From positions 1 through 7,638 of the forward strand of contig CAMPHE010000076.1 of the NCBI GenBank assembly GCA_946885815.1: a stretch of DNA of 7,638 bases, read 5' to 3'. The translations under genes and the position numbers were made by a program. The notes beneath the pieces were generated by a model. The model saw nothing but the letters and a program-made list of their open reading frames with translations, was not told the DNA's origin and ran no database searches. Positions 1 through 5,541 of this stretch are shown piece after piece (within the stretch, counting starts at the first letter, position 1; each line of letters starts with the position of its first letter). The DNA comes from an uncultured Arenimonas sp. GTDB lineage: Bacteria; Pseudomonadota; Gammaproteobacteria; Xanthomonadales; Xanthomonadaceae.

Positions 1-1
1 C

Positions 2-79
2 GCCGCGCGGGTGAAGGCGCGACTGCGCGAGCTGCGCGCGATCCTCGCCGGCCAGCGGCCTCGAGTCGGGGGCGGGTGA
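2..79 (+). CDS. C-terminal end of an unidentified protein (5' end outside window)
   Basis: An open frame enters from the left edge and ends at TGA 77-79. It reads AARVKARLRELRAILAGQRP followed by RVGGG. The helical Arg/Leu/Ala-rich run followed by a short disordered Gly tail is plausible for the end of a cytoplasmic protein, and the next gene starts 31 bases later on the same strand. Only 25 residues are visible, so no family can be assigned. In DNA this GC-rich a short open frame can arise by chance, so the call rests mainly on position and on the helix-like composition. Confidence 0.35.
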   Translation, partial: AARVKARLRELRAILAGQRPRVGGG

Positions 80-110
80 ACGAACCCGACCCCTGCGGTA
101 CGCTGCCGCC

Positions 111-917
111 ATGTCGCCGCTGCAGTTTCTCGGTCGCCGGTTGGCGCGCTTCCTGGCGAAGCCGCGCGAGCGCAACAGCCATATCCCGACCAGCCCGTGG
201 GGCTTGCTGGCCGCGACGCTGCGCAAGGGCGACGTCGTGCTGGTCGAGGGCAGCAGCCGCTTCGCGAGCGCGATCAAATACCTCACGCAGTCGACGTGGT
301 CGCACGCCGCGCTCTACATCGGCGACACGCTGGGCCCGGCGCTGGACGGCGGCGAGCCGCCCGAGCTGGTGGACGTCGATGTCGTCGACGGCGTGCGCAC
401 GATCCCGCTGAGCGCGTTCGCCGGCCTGCACACCCGCATCTGTCGACCCGTGGGGCTCTCGGAAGCGGAGGTGGACGCGCTGATCGGCTTCATGCTGCAG
501 CGGCGCGGAATCACCTACGACCTGAAGAACATCTTCGACCTCGCGCGCTATTTCATCCGTACGCCGCCGTTGCCCGGGTCGATGCGGCGCCGCGCGCTGT
601 CGCTCGGCAGCGGCGAGCCGACCAAGGCGATCTGCTCGACGCTGCTGGCGCAGGCGTTCGAATCGATCCGCTACCCGATCCTGCCGGAAGTGGAACTGGT
701 GGACGGCAGCGCGGGCGCGCGGCATGCGCGCCGCGAGATCCTGCACATCCGCCACCACAGCCTGTACGCGCCGCGCGATTTCGACGTGTCGCCGTTCTTC
801 GCGGTCGTGAAGCCGCGGATCGACCGCGGCTTCGATTTCCGCGAGATGGAATGGCGCGTACCCACGCCCGCCGAGGCCGTGCAGGCCGCCGCGGACGCGA
901 ACGCCGCCGGCCGCTGA
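111..917 (+). CDS. YiiX/YebB-like NlpC/P60-family cysteine hydrolase
   Basis: 268 residues. The protein matches the circularly permuted NlpC/P60 (papain-like) group of YiiX/YebB/YaeF, in which the catalytic His lies N-terminal to the catalytic Cys. Visible landmarks are GDVVLVEG (40-47), then STWSHAALYIGD (61-72) with the probable catalytic His65, and AICSTLLAQAF (173-183) with the probable nucleophile Cys175. Tyr136 in the GITYD segment fits the usual conserved region between them. There is no signal peptide: the N-terminus is a basic amphipathic stretch (residues 1-22), so a cytoplasmic or membrane-peripheral location is likely. Relatives are thought to cleave or transfer amide or ester bonds, perhaps on lipids or peptides, but the substrate is not known. 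The ATG at 111 is chosen because the family fold begins shortly after it. The Shine-Dalgarno is weak. The stop lies 68 bases before the next gene. Confidence 0.85.
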   Translation: MSPLQFLGRRLARFLAKPRERNSHIPTSPWGLLAATLRKGDVVLVEGSSRFASAIKYLTQSTWSHAALYIGDTLGPALDGGEPPELVDVDVVDGVRTIPLSAFAGLHTRICRPVGLSEAEVDALIGFMLQRRGITYDLKNIFDLARYFIRTPPLPGSMRRRALSLGSGEPTKAICSTLLAQAFESIRYPILPEVELVDGSAGARHARREILHIRHHSLYAPRDFDVSPFFAVVKPRIDRGFDFREMEWRVPTPAEAVQAAADANAAGR

Positions 918-985
918 CGTCCGGCCTATTGCCGCGCCGGGCCGTGGCGGCGCACCGTCGACGCGAACCGTCGGGAGCGCGCGCC

Positions 986-1981
986 ATGGCGAACGAGATC
1001 CGTACCCGGGCCGTGGTGGCCATCGTGCTGTCGCTCGCGATCGCGATCGTGGCCGCGAGCGCGAAGGCCGCGGACGCGCCGCCGCCCGCCGCCATCGAAG
1101 TCGCCGAAGGCATCCGCGTGGTGCCCGGTACGTACGCGCCGCCACGGCAACCGGACGGCAACACGGTGCTGTTCACCGCGCCGGATGGCTGGGTCGTCGT
1201 CGACAGCGGCCGGCACCCCGCGCATGCCGCGGCGGTGCTCGCCGCCGCCGCCGGCGCGCCCGTGCATACGGTCGTGAACACGCATTGGCATCTCGACCAC
1301 GTCGCCGGCAACCCGGCGCTGCGCGCGGCGCATCCCGCGCTGCGGGTGATCGCGTCGCCGGCGATCGACGACGCGCTGGCCGGCTTCCTCGCCGCCTACG
1401 CGGGCCAGCTGCGCGCGCTGCTGGCGGAGGCGCCGGCACCGGCGCAGGCCGCCGCATGGCGCGCGGAGCTGGCACGGATCGAGCACGGCGTGGCGCTGCG
1501 ACCGGACCGCGCCGTCACCGAAGGCGGTCCGGTGTCGTTCGCCGGCCGCGATTTCGAACTCGGTTTCGAGGCCGACGCGGTCACCGGCGGCGACCTCTGG
1601 CTACTCGAGCGCGAGCACGGCGTGCTGGCTGCCGGCGATCTGGTCACGCTGCCGGCGCCGTTCCTCGATACGGCGTGTCCGGCGCGCTGGCAGGCGGCAC
1701 TGGCGCGGCTCGCCGGACAGCCGTTCCGGCGGCTGGTCCCCGGGCACGGCGCGGTGATGGATCGCGACGGGCTCGCGACGTACCGCCATGCCTTCGACGG
1801 TCTGCTCGCCTGTGCCGCCGGCGACGCGCCGGCCGCGACCTGCACCGACGGCTGGCTGCGCGACGCGGCGACGCTGCTGCCGGACGACGCGTCCCGCACG
1901 CAGGCGCGCGGGCTGCTCGATTACTACCTGTCGCAGGTGCTGCGCGGCCCCGACGCCGGGAAATACTGCCCCGCCGGCTAG
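986..1981 (+). CDS. Exported metallo-beta-lactamase-fold hydrolase with an altered metal site
   Basis: 331 residues. The start ATG 986 has a good Shine-Dalgarno (GGGAG, 973-977) and immediately gives a Sec signal peptide: basic MANEIRTR, a hydrophobic core at 9-25, and likely cleavage after AKA (about residue 28). The mature part has the MBL fold order: a VVVDSG strand/turn (70-75), HWHLDH (100-105) giving His100, His102, Asp104 and His105, AGDLV (216-220) with the bridging Asp218, and VPGHG (251-255) with His254. The usual His of the HTxGD motif is not there: the aligned segment is AVTGGD (198-203), with Val199 at that position. Four cysteines (231, 276, 286, 328) could form disulfides in the periplasm. 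The fold supports a zinc-dependent hydrolase of unknown substrate; beta-lactamase activity should not be assumed. It lies 29 bases before the methyltransferase gene, probably in the same transcript. Confidence 0.85.
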   Translation: MANEIRTRAVVAIVLSLAIAIVAASAKAADAPPPAAIEVAEGIRVVPGTYAPPRQPDGNTVLFTAPDGWVVVDSGRHPAHAAAVLAAAAGAPVHTVVNTHWHLDHVAGNPALRAAHPALRVIASPAIDDALAGFLAAYAGQLRALLAEAPAPAQAAAWRAELARIEHGVALRPDRAVTEGGPVSFAGRDFELGFEADAVTGGDLWLLEREHGVLAAGDLVTLPAPFLDTACPARWQAALARLAGQPFRRLVPGHGAVMDRDGLATYRHAFDGLLACAAGDAPAATCTDGWLRDAATLLPDDASRTQARGLLDYYLSQVLRGPDAGKYCPAG

Positions 1982-2010
1982 AATCGCGCTCCGATTGCGT
2001 GGAGCCCGCG

Positions 2011-3039
2011 ATGCCCGCCGCCGATGATCCGGCCCTCGACGTGCTGTTCCAGCCGCTGCACGACGGCGCGCTGCGCTGGCCGGCGCCCGGTGGCACGCTG
2101 GTGCTGCGCGCGCGGCCGGGTCCGGCGATGATCGCCGCCGCGGTGCACGCGCCGCGCTGCGAACAGACGTTCCGGCCGTGGGCCGACGCGCTGGCGCGCG
2201 ACGGGCTCGATGTCGCGCCGCGTGTCGACGGGCGATTCCCGCTGGTGCTGGTGTTGCCGACGCGGCAGCGCGACGAATCGCGGGCGCTGCTGGCGCGGGC
2301 GGTCGACGCGCTCGCGGGCGGCGGCGCGCTGGCGGCCTGCGCGCACAACGACGACGGCGCGCGCTCGCTGCAGAAGGATCTCGCGGCGCTGGTCGGTCCG
2401 GTGCGGGTCGACGCGCGGCGGCACTGCCGCGTGGTCTGGGCGTCGCCCGCCGATGCGACGGTGGACGGGGCGTTGCTCGCGCAGTGGCGCGCGCTCGACG
2501 CGCCGCGGCCTGTCGCCGACGGTCGGTTCCTGTCGCGGCCGGGCGTGTTCGCGTGGGATCGCATCGATGCCGGCACCGCGCTGCTGGCCGCGAACCTTCC
2601 TGCGGACCTGGCGGGCGAGGGCGCGGATTTCGGCGCCGGCATCGGCGTGCTGGCGCTGGCCGTGCTGGAACGGTGCGCCGGCGTCACCGGTCTGGCCTTG
2701 TTCGAAGCCGAGATGCGCGCGCTGGAAGTGGCGCGAAGCAATCTCGCCGACGCGCGCGTGCCGGTCGCCTGTCACTGGCACGACGTCGCGGCCGGCGTGC
2801 CGGGGCGCTTCGACTTCGTCGTCAGCAATCCCCCGTTCCACCAGCGCCGTGCCGACGAGCCGGAACTGGGACGCGCGTTCATCGATGCCGCCGCGGCGGC
2901 GCTGCGGCCGGGCGGCCGGCTGGTGCTGGTCGCGAACCGGCACCTGCCGTACGAACAGGCGCTCGCGGGCGCGTTCGCGTCGCGCCGCGTGCTGTGCGAC
3001 GAGGGCGGCTACAAGGTGATCGAGGCGGTGCGCGGATGA
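2011..3039 (+). CDS. RsmC/RlmG-family rRNA (guanine-N2)-methyltransferase
   Basis: 342 residues, close to the E. coli RsmC length (343). The N-terminal half (about 1-165) is the degenerate methyltransferase-like domain typical of this family, and the C-terminal half (about 170-342) is the catalytic Rossmann domain. Landmarks are SRPGVFAWDRIDAGTALL (175-192), the SAM-binding motif DFGAGIG (206-212), an acidic residue after the next strand (Glu232), the catalytic SNPPFH motif (272-277) and LVLVANRHLPY (304-314). RsmC makes m2G1207 in 16S rRNA and RlmG makes m2G1835 in 23S rRNA. The NPPFHQ and VANRHL wording is somewhat RlmG-like, whereas the length and LPY fit RsmC, so I give no symbol. The start ATG 2011 has GGAG at 2001-2004. 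The stop overlaps the rsuA start as ATGA, which implies translational coupling to another rRNA modification enzyme. Confidence 0.85.
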   Translation: MPAADDPALDVLFQPLHDGALRWPAPGGTLVLRARPGPAMIAAAVHAPRCEQTFRPWADALARDGLDVAPRVDGRFPLVLVLPTRQRDESRALLARAVDALAGGGALAACAHNDDGARSLQKDLAALVGPVRVDARRHCRVVWASPADATVDGALLAQWRALDAPRPVADGRFLSRPGVFAWDRIDAGTALLAANLPADLAGEGADFGAGIGVLALAVLERCAGVTGLALFEAEMRALEVARSNLADARVPVACHWHDVAAGVPGRFDFVVSNPPFHQRRADEPELGRAFIDAAAAALRPGGRLVLVANRHLPYEQALAGAFASRRVLCDEGGYKVIEAVRG

Positions 3040-3743
3040 AACTGGTCAAGACGATCGCGAACCTCGGTTACGGCAGCCGCAAGGACGTGCAGCGGATGTT
3101 CCGCGAAGGGCGCATCACCGATCCGGCGGGCGACGTGCTCTACGCCGACGACGTGGCGGGCCACGCCGACGTGCGCGTCGACGGCGAGCCGCTCGACCCG
3201 CCGCACGGGCTGCTGCTGATGCTGCACAAGCCCGTCGGCATCACGTGTTCGACGAAGGATCGTGGCCGCGTCGTGTACGACCTGCTGCCGCCGCGTTTCC
3301 GGGCGCGCGATCCGCAGCTGTCGCCGGTGGGGCGGCTCGACCGCGAGACCTCCGGCCTGCTGCTGATGACCGACGACGGCCAGCTGCTGCACCGGATCAC
3401 GTCGCCGAAATCCGGGCTCGACAAGGCGTACGTGGCCACGCTCGCCGAGGACCTGCGCGGTGACGAAGCCGCGACGTTCGCGAGCGGCACGCTGCTGCTC
3501 GAATCGGAGAAGACGCCGCTGCTGCCGGCCGACCTGCAGTCGCTGGGTCCGCGCACCGCGCGGCTGGTGCTCCACGAAGGCCGCTACCACCAGGTACGGC
3601 GGATGTTCGCCGCGGTGGGCAACCACGTGGTCGCGCTGCATCGCGAACGCGTCGGCGGCCTGACGCTCGGCGATCTCGCCCCCGGCCACTGGCGCCCGCT
3701 GGGCGACGCCGATCGCGAGGCCCTGTTCGCCCCACCCCGGTAG
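3036..3743 (+). CDS. rsuA: 16S rRNA pseudouridine(516) synthase RsuA
   Basis: 235 residues (E. coli RsuA 231). An N-terminal S4 RNA-binding domain (about 1-55, MKLVKTIANLGYGSRKDVQR) is followed by the pseudouridine synthase domain. The motif VGRLDRETSGLLLMTDDGQ (98-116) carries the catalytic Asp102, and the C-terminal signature EGRYHQVRRMFAAVGNHVV (181-199) with LHRERVGGLTLGDLAPG (201-217) is very close to what I recall of E. coli RsuA. It isomerises U516 in helix 18 of 16S rRNA. The usual Asn of the NKP turn is His64 here (HKPVG). The start ATG 3036 overlaps the stop of the methyltransferase gene by four bases. The stop TAG 3741-3743 is part of a REP-like repeat. RluE and RluF relatives are less likely given the match through the C-terminal half. 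Confidence 0.92.
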   Translation: MKLVKTIANLGYGSRKDVQRMFREGRITDPAGDVLYADDVAGHADVRVDGEPLDPPHGLLLMLHKPVGITCSTKDRGRVVYDLLPPRFRARDPQLSPVGRLDRETSGLLLMTDDGQLLHRITSPKSGLDKAYVATLAEDLRGDEAATFASGTLLLESEKTPLLPADLQSLGPRTARLVLHEGRYHQVRRMFAAVGNHVVALHRERVGGLTLGDLAPGHWRPLGDADREALFAPPR

Positions 3744-3764
3744 GAGCGGCTTCGGCCGCGACCG
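3740..3764. repeat. REP-like stem-loop (GTAGGAGCGGCTTC type)
   Basis: The sequence starts GTAGGAGCGGCTTCGG and continues CCGCGACCG. It contains a perfect 5-bp stem GCGGC/GCCGC (3746-3750 with 3755-3759) around a TTCG tetraloop. Short palindromic elements beginning GTAGGAGCGGC and ending near CCGCGACC are, as I recall, dispersed between genes in Lysobacter, Xanthomonas relatives and some Pseudomonas. Only one copy is visible here, so repetitiveness is inferred. It lies between convergent rsuA and yajQ and overlaps the rsuA stop codon. No T-tract follows on either strand, so it is not a classical intrinsic terminator. Confidence 0.6.
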
Positions 3765-3767
3765 CGC

Positions 3768-3792
3768 TCGACCGCGATCCCGTCGACCGCGA
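3768..3792. repeat. Two-copy 10-bp direct repeat TCGACCGCGA
   Basis: TCGACCGCGA occurs at 3768-3777 and again at 3783-3792, 15 bases apart. The preceding REP-like element contains the related string GCGACCGCG. This fills the rest of the gap up to the yajQ stop codon. It may be a decayed extension of the REP-like element. No function can be read from it. Confidence 0.5.
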
Positions 3793-3797
3793 ACAGT

Positions 3798-4280
3798 TCA
3801 GTCGCGGAAATTGTCGAACTGCAGCGGGATCTCGAAGTCGCCCTTGCGCAGCAGCGCCATCGCCTCCTGCAGGTCGTCGCGCTTCTTGCCGCTCACGCGC
3901 AGCTTGTCGCCGTTGATCTGCGCCTCGACCTTCAGCTTCGCTTCCTTCAACGCCGCGACGATCTTCTTCGCGAGCTTCTGCTCGATGCCCTGCTTCACGG
4001 TCACCTTCTGGCGCGCGCCGCCGAGATTCACTTCGGGCTCGGCGGCGTCGAGGCAGCGGATGTCGATGCCGCGTGCGATCAGTCGCGCGCGCAGGATGTC
4101 GAGCATCTGGCGCAGCTGGAAATCGCTCGGCGCGCGTTGCGTGACGATGAAGCCGTCGAGCTCGAACTTCGCGTCCTGGCCCTTGAAGTCGAACCGGTTG
4201 TCGAGTTCGCGGTTCGCGGTGTCGATCGCGTTGGTGAGTTCGTGCTTGTCGACTTCCGAAACGACATCGAAGGAGGGCAT
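3798..4280 (-). CDS. yajQ: YajQ family cyclic di-GMP/nucleotide-binding protein
   Basis: 160 residues, the normal length for YajQ (UPF0234). The family signature runs from end to end: MPSFDVVSEVDKHELTNAID (1-20), NRFDFKG (28-34), the basic VTVKQGIEQKLAKKIV segment (93-108), DKLRVSGKKRDDLQ (125-138) and the C-terminal IPLQFDNFRD (151-160). The fold is two RNP-like ferredoxin domains. Established work in Xanthomonas campestris showed that a YajQ protein binds cyclic di-GMP and works with a LysR-type transcription factor in virulence control; whether that holds here is inference. The gene is monocistronic in this window, convergent with rsuA and divergent from the RcnB-like gene. The ATG has no obvious Shine-Dalgarno; a candidate promoter about 30 bases upstream would give a short leader. 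Confidence 0.93.
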   Translation of the reverse strand: MPSFDVVSEVDKHELTNAIDTANRELDNRFDFKGQDAKFELDGFIVTQRAPSDFQLRQMLDILRARLIARGIDIRCLDAAEPEVNLGGARQKVTVKQGIEQKLAKKIVAALKEAKLKVEAQINGDKLRVSGKKRDDLQEAMALLRKGDFEIPLQFDNFRD

Positions 4281-4308
4281 GGCGTGCGATTCAGGTTGGG
4301 AGAAGCGG

Positions 4309-4336
4309 ATTCTAGGCGTTTTCGCCCGGTTGTCTG
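4309..4336 (-). promoter_or_regulatory. Candidate sigma-70 promoter of yajQ
   Basis: On the minus strand, CAGACA (4336-4331, 4/6 match to TTGACA) is followed by a 16-base spacer and TAGAAT (4314-4309, 5/6 match to TATAAT). Transcription would start near 4302, giving a leader of about 20 bases before the yajQ ATG at 4280. The -35 element lies inside the inverted repeat 4329-4349. The call rests on motif match and position alone. Confidence 0.45.
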
Positions 4337-4349
4337 ACTGGCAGACAAC
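4329..4349. promoter_or_regulatory. 8-bp inverted repeat, possible operator
   Basis: GTTGTCTG (4329-4336) and CAGACAAC (4342-4349) are perfect reverse complements separated by ACTGG. A 21-bp dyad with 8-bp arms suits a dimeric helix-turn-helix repressor or activator. It covers the candidate -35 of yajQ and is about 100 bases upstream of the divergent RcnB-like gene, so it could act on either. As RNA it would be a hairpin with a 5-base loop, but no T-tract follows, so terminator function is unlikely. Confidence 0.5.
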
Positions 4350-4369
4350 AGGGCCGACTGCCAGCGCGT

Positions 4370-4405
4370 GAATTCAATGCGAATTCAGCGTCAAGAGCCC
4401 GTAAT
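4370..4405 (+). promoter_or_regulatory. Candidate promoter of the RcnB-like gene with 11-bp-spaced direct repeat
   Basis: GAATTCA occurs at 4370-4376 and 4381-4387, exactly 11 bases (about one helical turn) apart, in an otherwise GC-rich region. OmpR/PhoB-family response regulators typically bind direct half-sites with this spacing. A weak -10 (CGTAAT, 4400-4405, 4/6) follows 12 bases after the second copy, and there is no good -35. That arrangement is known for PhoP-type activated promoters, in which the binding site takes the place of the -35. Which regulator binds is not known, and the -10 is weak. Confidence 0.4.
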
Positions 4406-4410
4406 GGCCC

Positions 4411-4432
4411 TCGTGGACGAAGACGTCCGCGA
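4411..4432 (+). promoter_or_regulatory. Leader hairpin upstream of the RcnB-like gene
   Basis: TCGTGGACG (4411-4419) pairs with CGTCCGCGA (4424-4432) over 9 bp, including one G-U pair, around an AAGA loop. It ends 7 bases before the ribosome binding site (GAGGA, 4440-4444). With transcription starting near 4412 it would sit at the very 5' end of the mRNA, where it could protect the transcript or affect translation. The same bases might instead be a protein-binding dyad. Confidence 0.45.
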
Positions 4433-4450
4433 CACGACCGAGGAAAAACT

Positions 4451-5257
4451 ATGAACAAGGTGATGCTGGCTTCACTGACCGCGATCCTGGCCGGCGCCAT
4501 GACGATGCCGGCGTTCGCGGACGACAACGACCGCCGCGCCCGCGGCGAGCGCTCCGAGCAGGCGGCGGACAACAAGGGTCCGCATCGCGAGGCGCCCCAG
4601 GCCGATCGAGGAAACCGCGGCGAAGACCGCGGCGCGCGGGCCGACAACCGTCAGCGCGTCCGCGACCGCCTGCCGGAAAACCGCGAACCGGTCCGCCAAG
4701 CCCCCCGCGCCGTGGTGCGTGCCCCGGTGGCCGAGGCGCCGCGTGCGGCCACGCGCTATCCGCAGAGCCAGGCGCGCGACGCATGGCAGGCGCAGATGCG
4801 TGACCGCGACCGTGACGGTAACCGCGACCGCGATCGCGACTATCGCCGCGACGACCGCCGCGACGACCGCTACTCGTCCCGGAACGGCGATCGCGACTGG
4901 CGCAACGAGTGGCGCAACGACCGCCACGACTGGCGCAACGACCAGCGTCGCGACGGCCGCTACTACACGCGGTATCGCGATTCGCGCTGGAGCGGCTTCC
5001 AGTGGTCGTCGCAGTACCGTTACCGGGCGCCGGTGCGCTACGTGTATCCGACCAACTACCGCCCGTACCGCTGGAGCGTCGGCTACCGGATGCCGTACCA
5101 GTACTACAGCCCGCGCGGCTACTGGATCGACTATCGCGCGTACCGCCTGCCGCCGCCGCCTTACGGCTACCAGTGGATCCGCGTCGATCGCGACGTGGTG
5201 CTGGTGGAACTGGCCAGCGGTCTGATCCGGGATGTGCTGTTCGGACTGTTCTTCTGA
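4451..5257 (+). CDS. RcnB-family exported protein with long Arg/Asp-rich insert
   Basis: 268 residues. The signal peptide MNKVMLASLTAILAGAMTMP is followed by likely cleavage after AFA (23). The next section (24-110) is disordered and rich in Arg, Asp, Pro and Ala. A strongly Arg/Asp/Asn-rich tract (116-170) contains repeated DRDRD, RRDD and WRND units. A Tyr/Arg-rich section (171-220) leads into the C-terminal RcnB-like domain, seen as YWIDYRAYRLPPPPYGYQWI (224-243) and then a short hydrophobic end DVVLVELASGLIRDVLFGLF (248-267). E. coli RcnB is a periplasmic protein of about 112 residues needed for nickel/cobalt homeostasis with RcnA; this protein is more than twice as long. It has only two His (45, 159) and no Cys, so metal binding is unproven. 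GAGGA at 4440-4444 supports the start. It is monocistronic with its own terminator. Confidence 0.82.
   Translation: MNKVMLASLTAILAGAMTMPAFADDNDRRARGERSEQAADNKGPHREAPQADRGNRGEDRGARADNRQRVRDRLPENREPVRQAPRAVVRAPVAEAPRAATRYPQSQARDAWQAQMRDRDRDGNRDRDRDYRRDDRRDDRYSSRNGDRDWRNEWRNDRHDWRNDQRRDGRYYTRYRDSRWSGFQWSSQYRYRAPVRYVYPTNYRPYRWSVGYRMPYQYYSPRGYWIDYRAYRLPPPPYGYQWIRVDRDVVLVELASGLIRDVLFGLFF
4898..4941 (+). repeat. Three-copy 11-bp repeat inside the RcnB-like gene
   Basis: TGGCGCAACGA occurs at 4898-4908, 4910-4920 and 4931-4941, in the same frame, encoding the WRNE/WRND units. The surrounding 4800-4970 is also built of CGCGAC and CGACCGC units encoding RD repeats. This points to growth of the insert by local duplication or replication slippage. 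Confidence 0.7.
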
Positions 5258-5275
5258 GTTCAGGGTGGGAGTTCG

Positions 5276-5307
5276 AGGGGGCCGGAAATTCCGGCCCCCT
5301 TTTTTTT
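5276..5307 (+). terminator. Rho-independent terminator of the RcnB-like gene
   Basis: GGGGGCCGG (5277-5285) pairs perfectly with CCGGCCCCC (5291-5299) around an AAATT loop, flanked by an extra A-T pair (5276/5300) and followed by eight Ts (5300-5307). It begins 19 bases after the stop codon. This is a textbook intrinsic terminator on the plus strand. Confidence 0.93.
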
Positions 5308-5361
5308 CGCATGGGGAACCAGGACGCTTCACCACGCTGAATGCGGCACGGACGGATTAAC

Positions 5362-5387
5362 GAATCGGCGCGCATCGCCAGTGATTC
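5362..5387. other. Weak bulged inverted repeat in the region upstream of the EF-hand gene
   Basis: The 234 bases between the terminator and the EF-hand gene are less GC-rich in places than their surroundings. They hold this dyad: GAATC then GGCG (5362-5370), loop CGCAT, CGCC (5376-5379), an AGT bulge, then GATTC (5383-5387). Further on, GCTAAT (5450-5455) is a possible weak -10, with a poor -35 near 5427. No confident promoter can be named. A promoter is expected here because the preceding gene ends in a strong terminator. Confidence 0.3.
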
Positions 5388-5541
5388 ACGCGGGCTTGTT
5401 AAGGCCGTTAGCGCAGGCGCGGCGGGTTTCGACGCGCCGTGCACGCGGCGCTAATTTTCCGCTCAGCGGGCGTTTCGTCTGGTTTGGCATCTTGGCGTCG
5501 AAGCCGACGTGCTTCTTCCCCCATCCGATCAGGAGCCACCC

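Noticed and set aside
197..985. Much longer N-terminal extension of the MBL-fold gene (frame open from 197)
   Set aside because: The extension lies over the YiiX-like gene and reads as Arg/Ala/Gly-rich low-complexity sequence. The ATG at 986 has a good ribosome binding site and starts a signal peptide.
1285..2010. Upstream extension of the methyltransferase frame inside the MBL gene
   Set aside because: Composition is frame-shadow like, and the ATG at 2011 has GGAG upstream and yields the family's usual length.
1644..2943. Long minus-strand open frames opposite the MBL and methyltransferase genes
   Set aside because: They are mirror shadows in very GC-rich DNA, with no recognisable motif and overlapping well-supported genes.
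4329..4349. Intrinsic terminator between yajQ and the RcnB-like gene
   Set aside because: The genes are divergent and there is no T-tract after the hairpin on either strand; an operator is more plausible.
4798..4972. CRISPR-like or satellite array in the 4800-4970 repeats
   Set aside because: Units are short, irregular, in frame with the gene and encode Arg/Asp repeats. There are no unique spacers of constant length.
4472..5335. 287-residue minus-strand frame opposite the RcnB-like gene
   Set aside because: Its Val/Ala/Arg repeats are the complement of the Arg/Asp codon repeats, and it overlaps the strong plus-strand terminator.
5509..5541. Upstream GTG start for the EF-hand protein
   Set aside because: It would put extra residues ahead of the signal peptide and bypass the AGGAG site placed correctly for ATG 5542.
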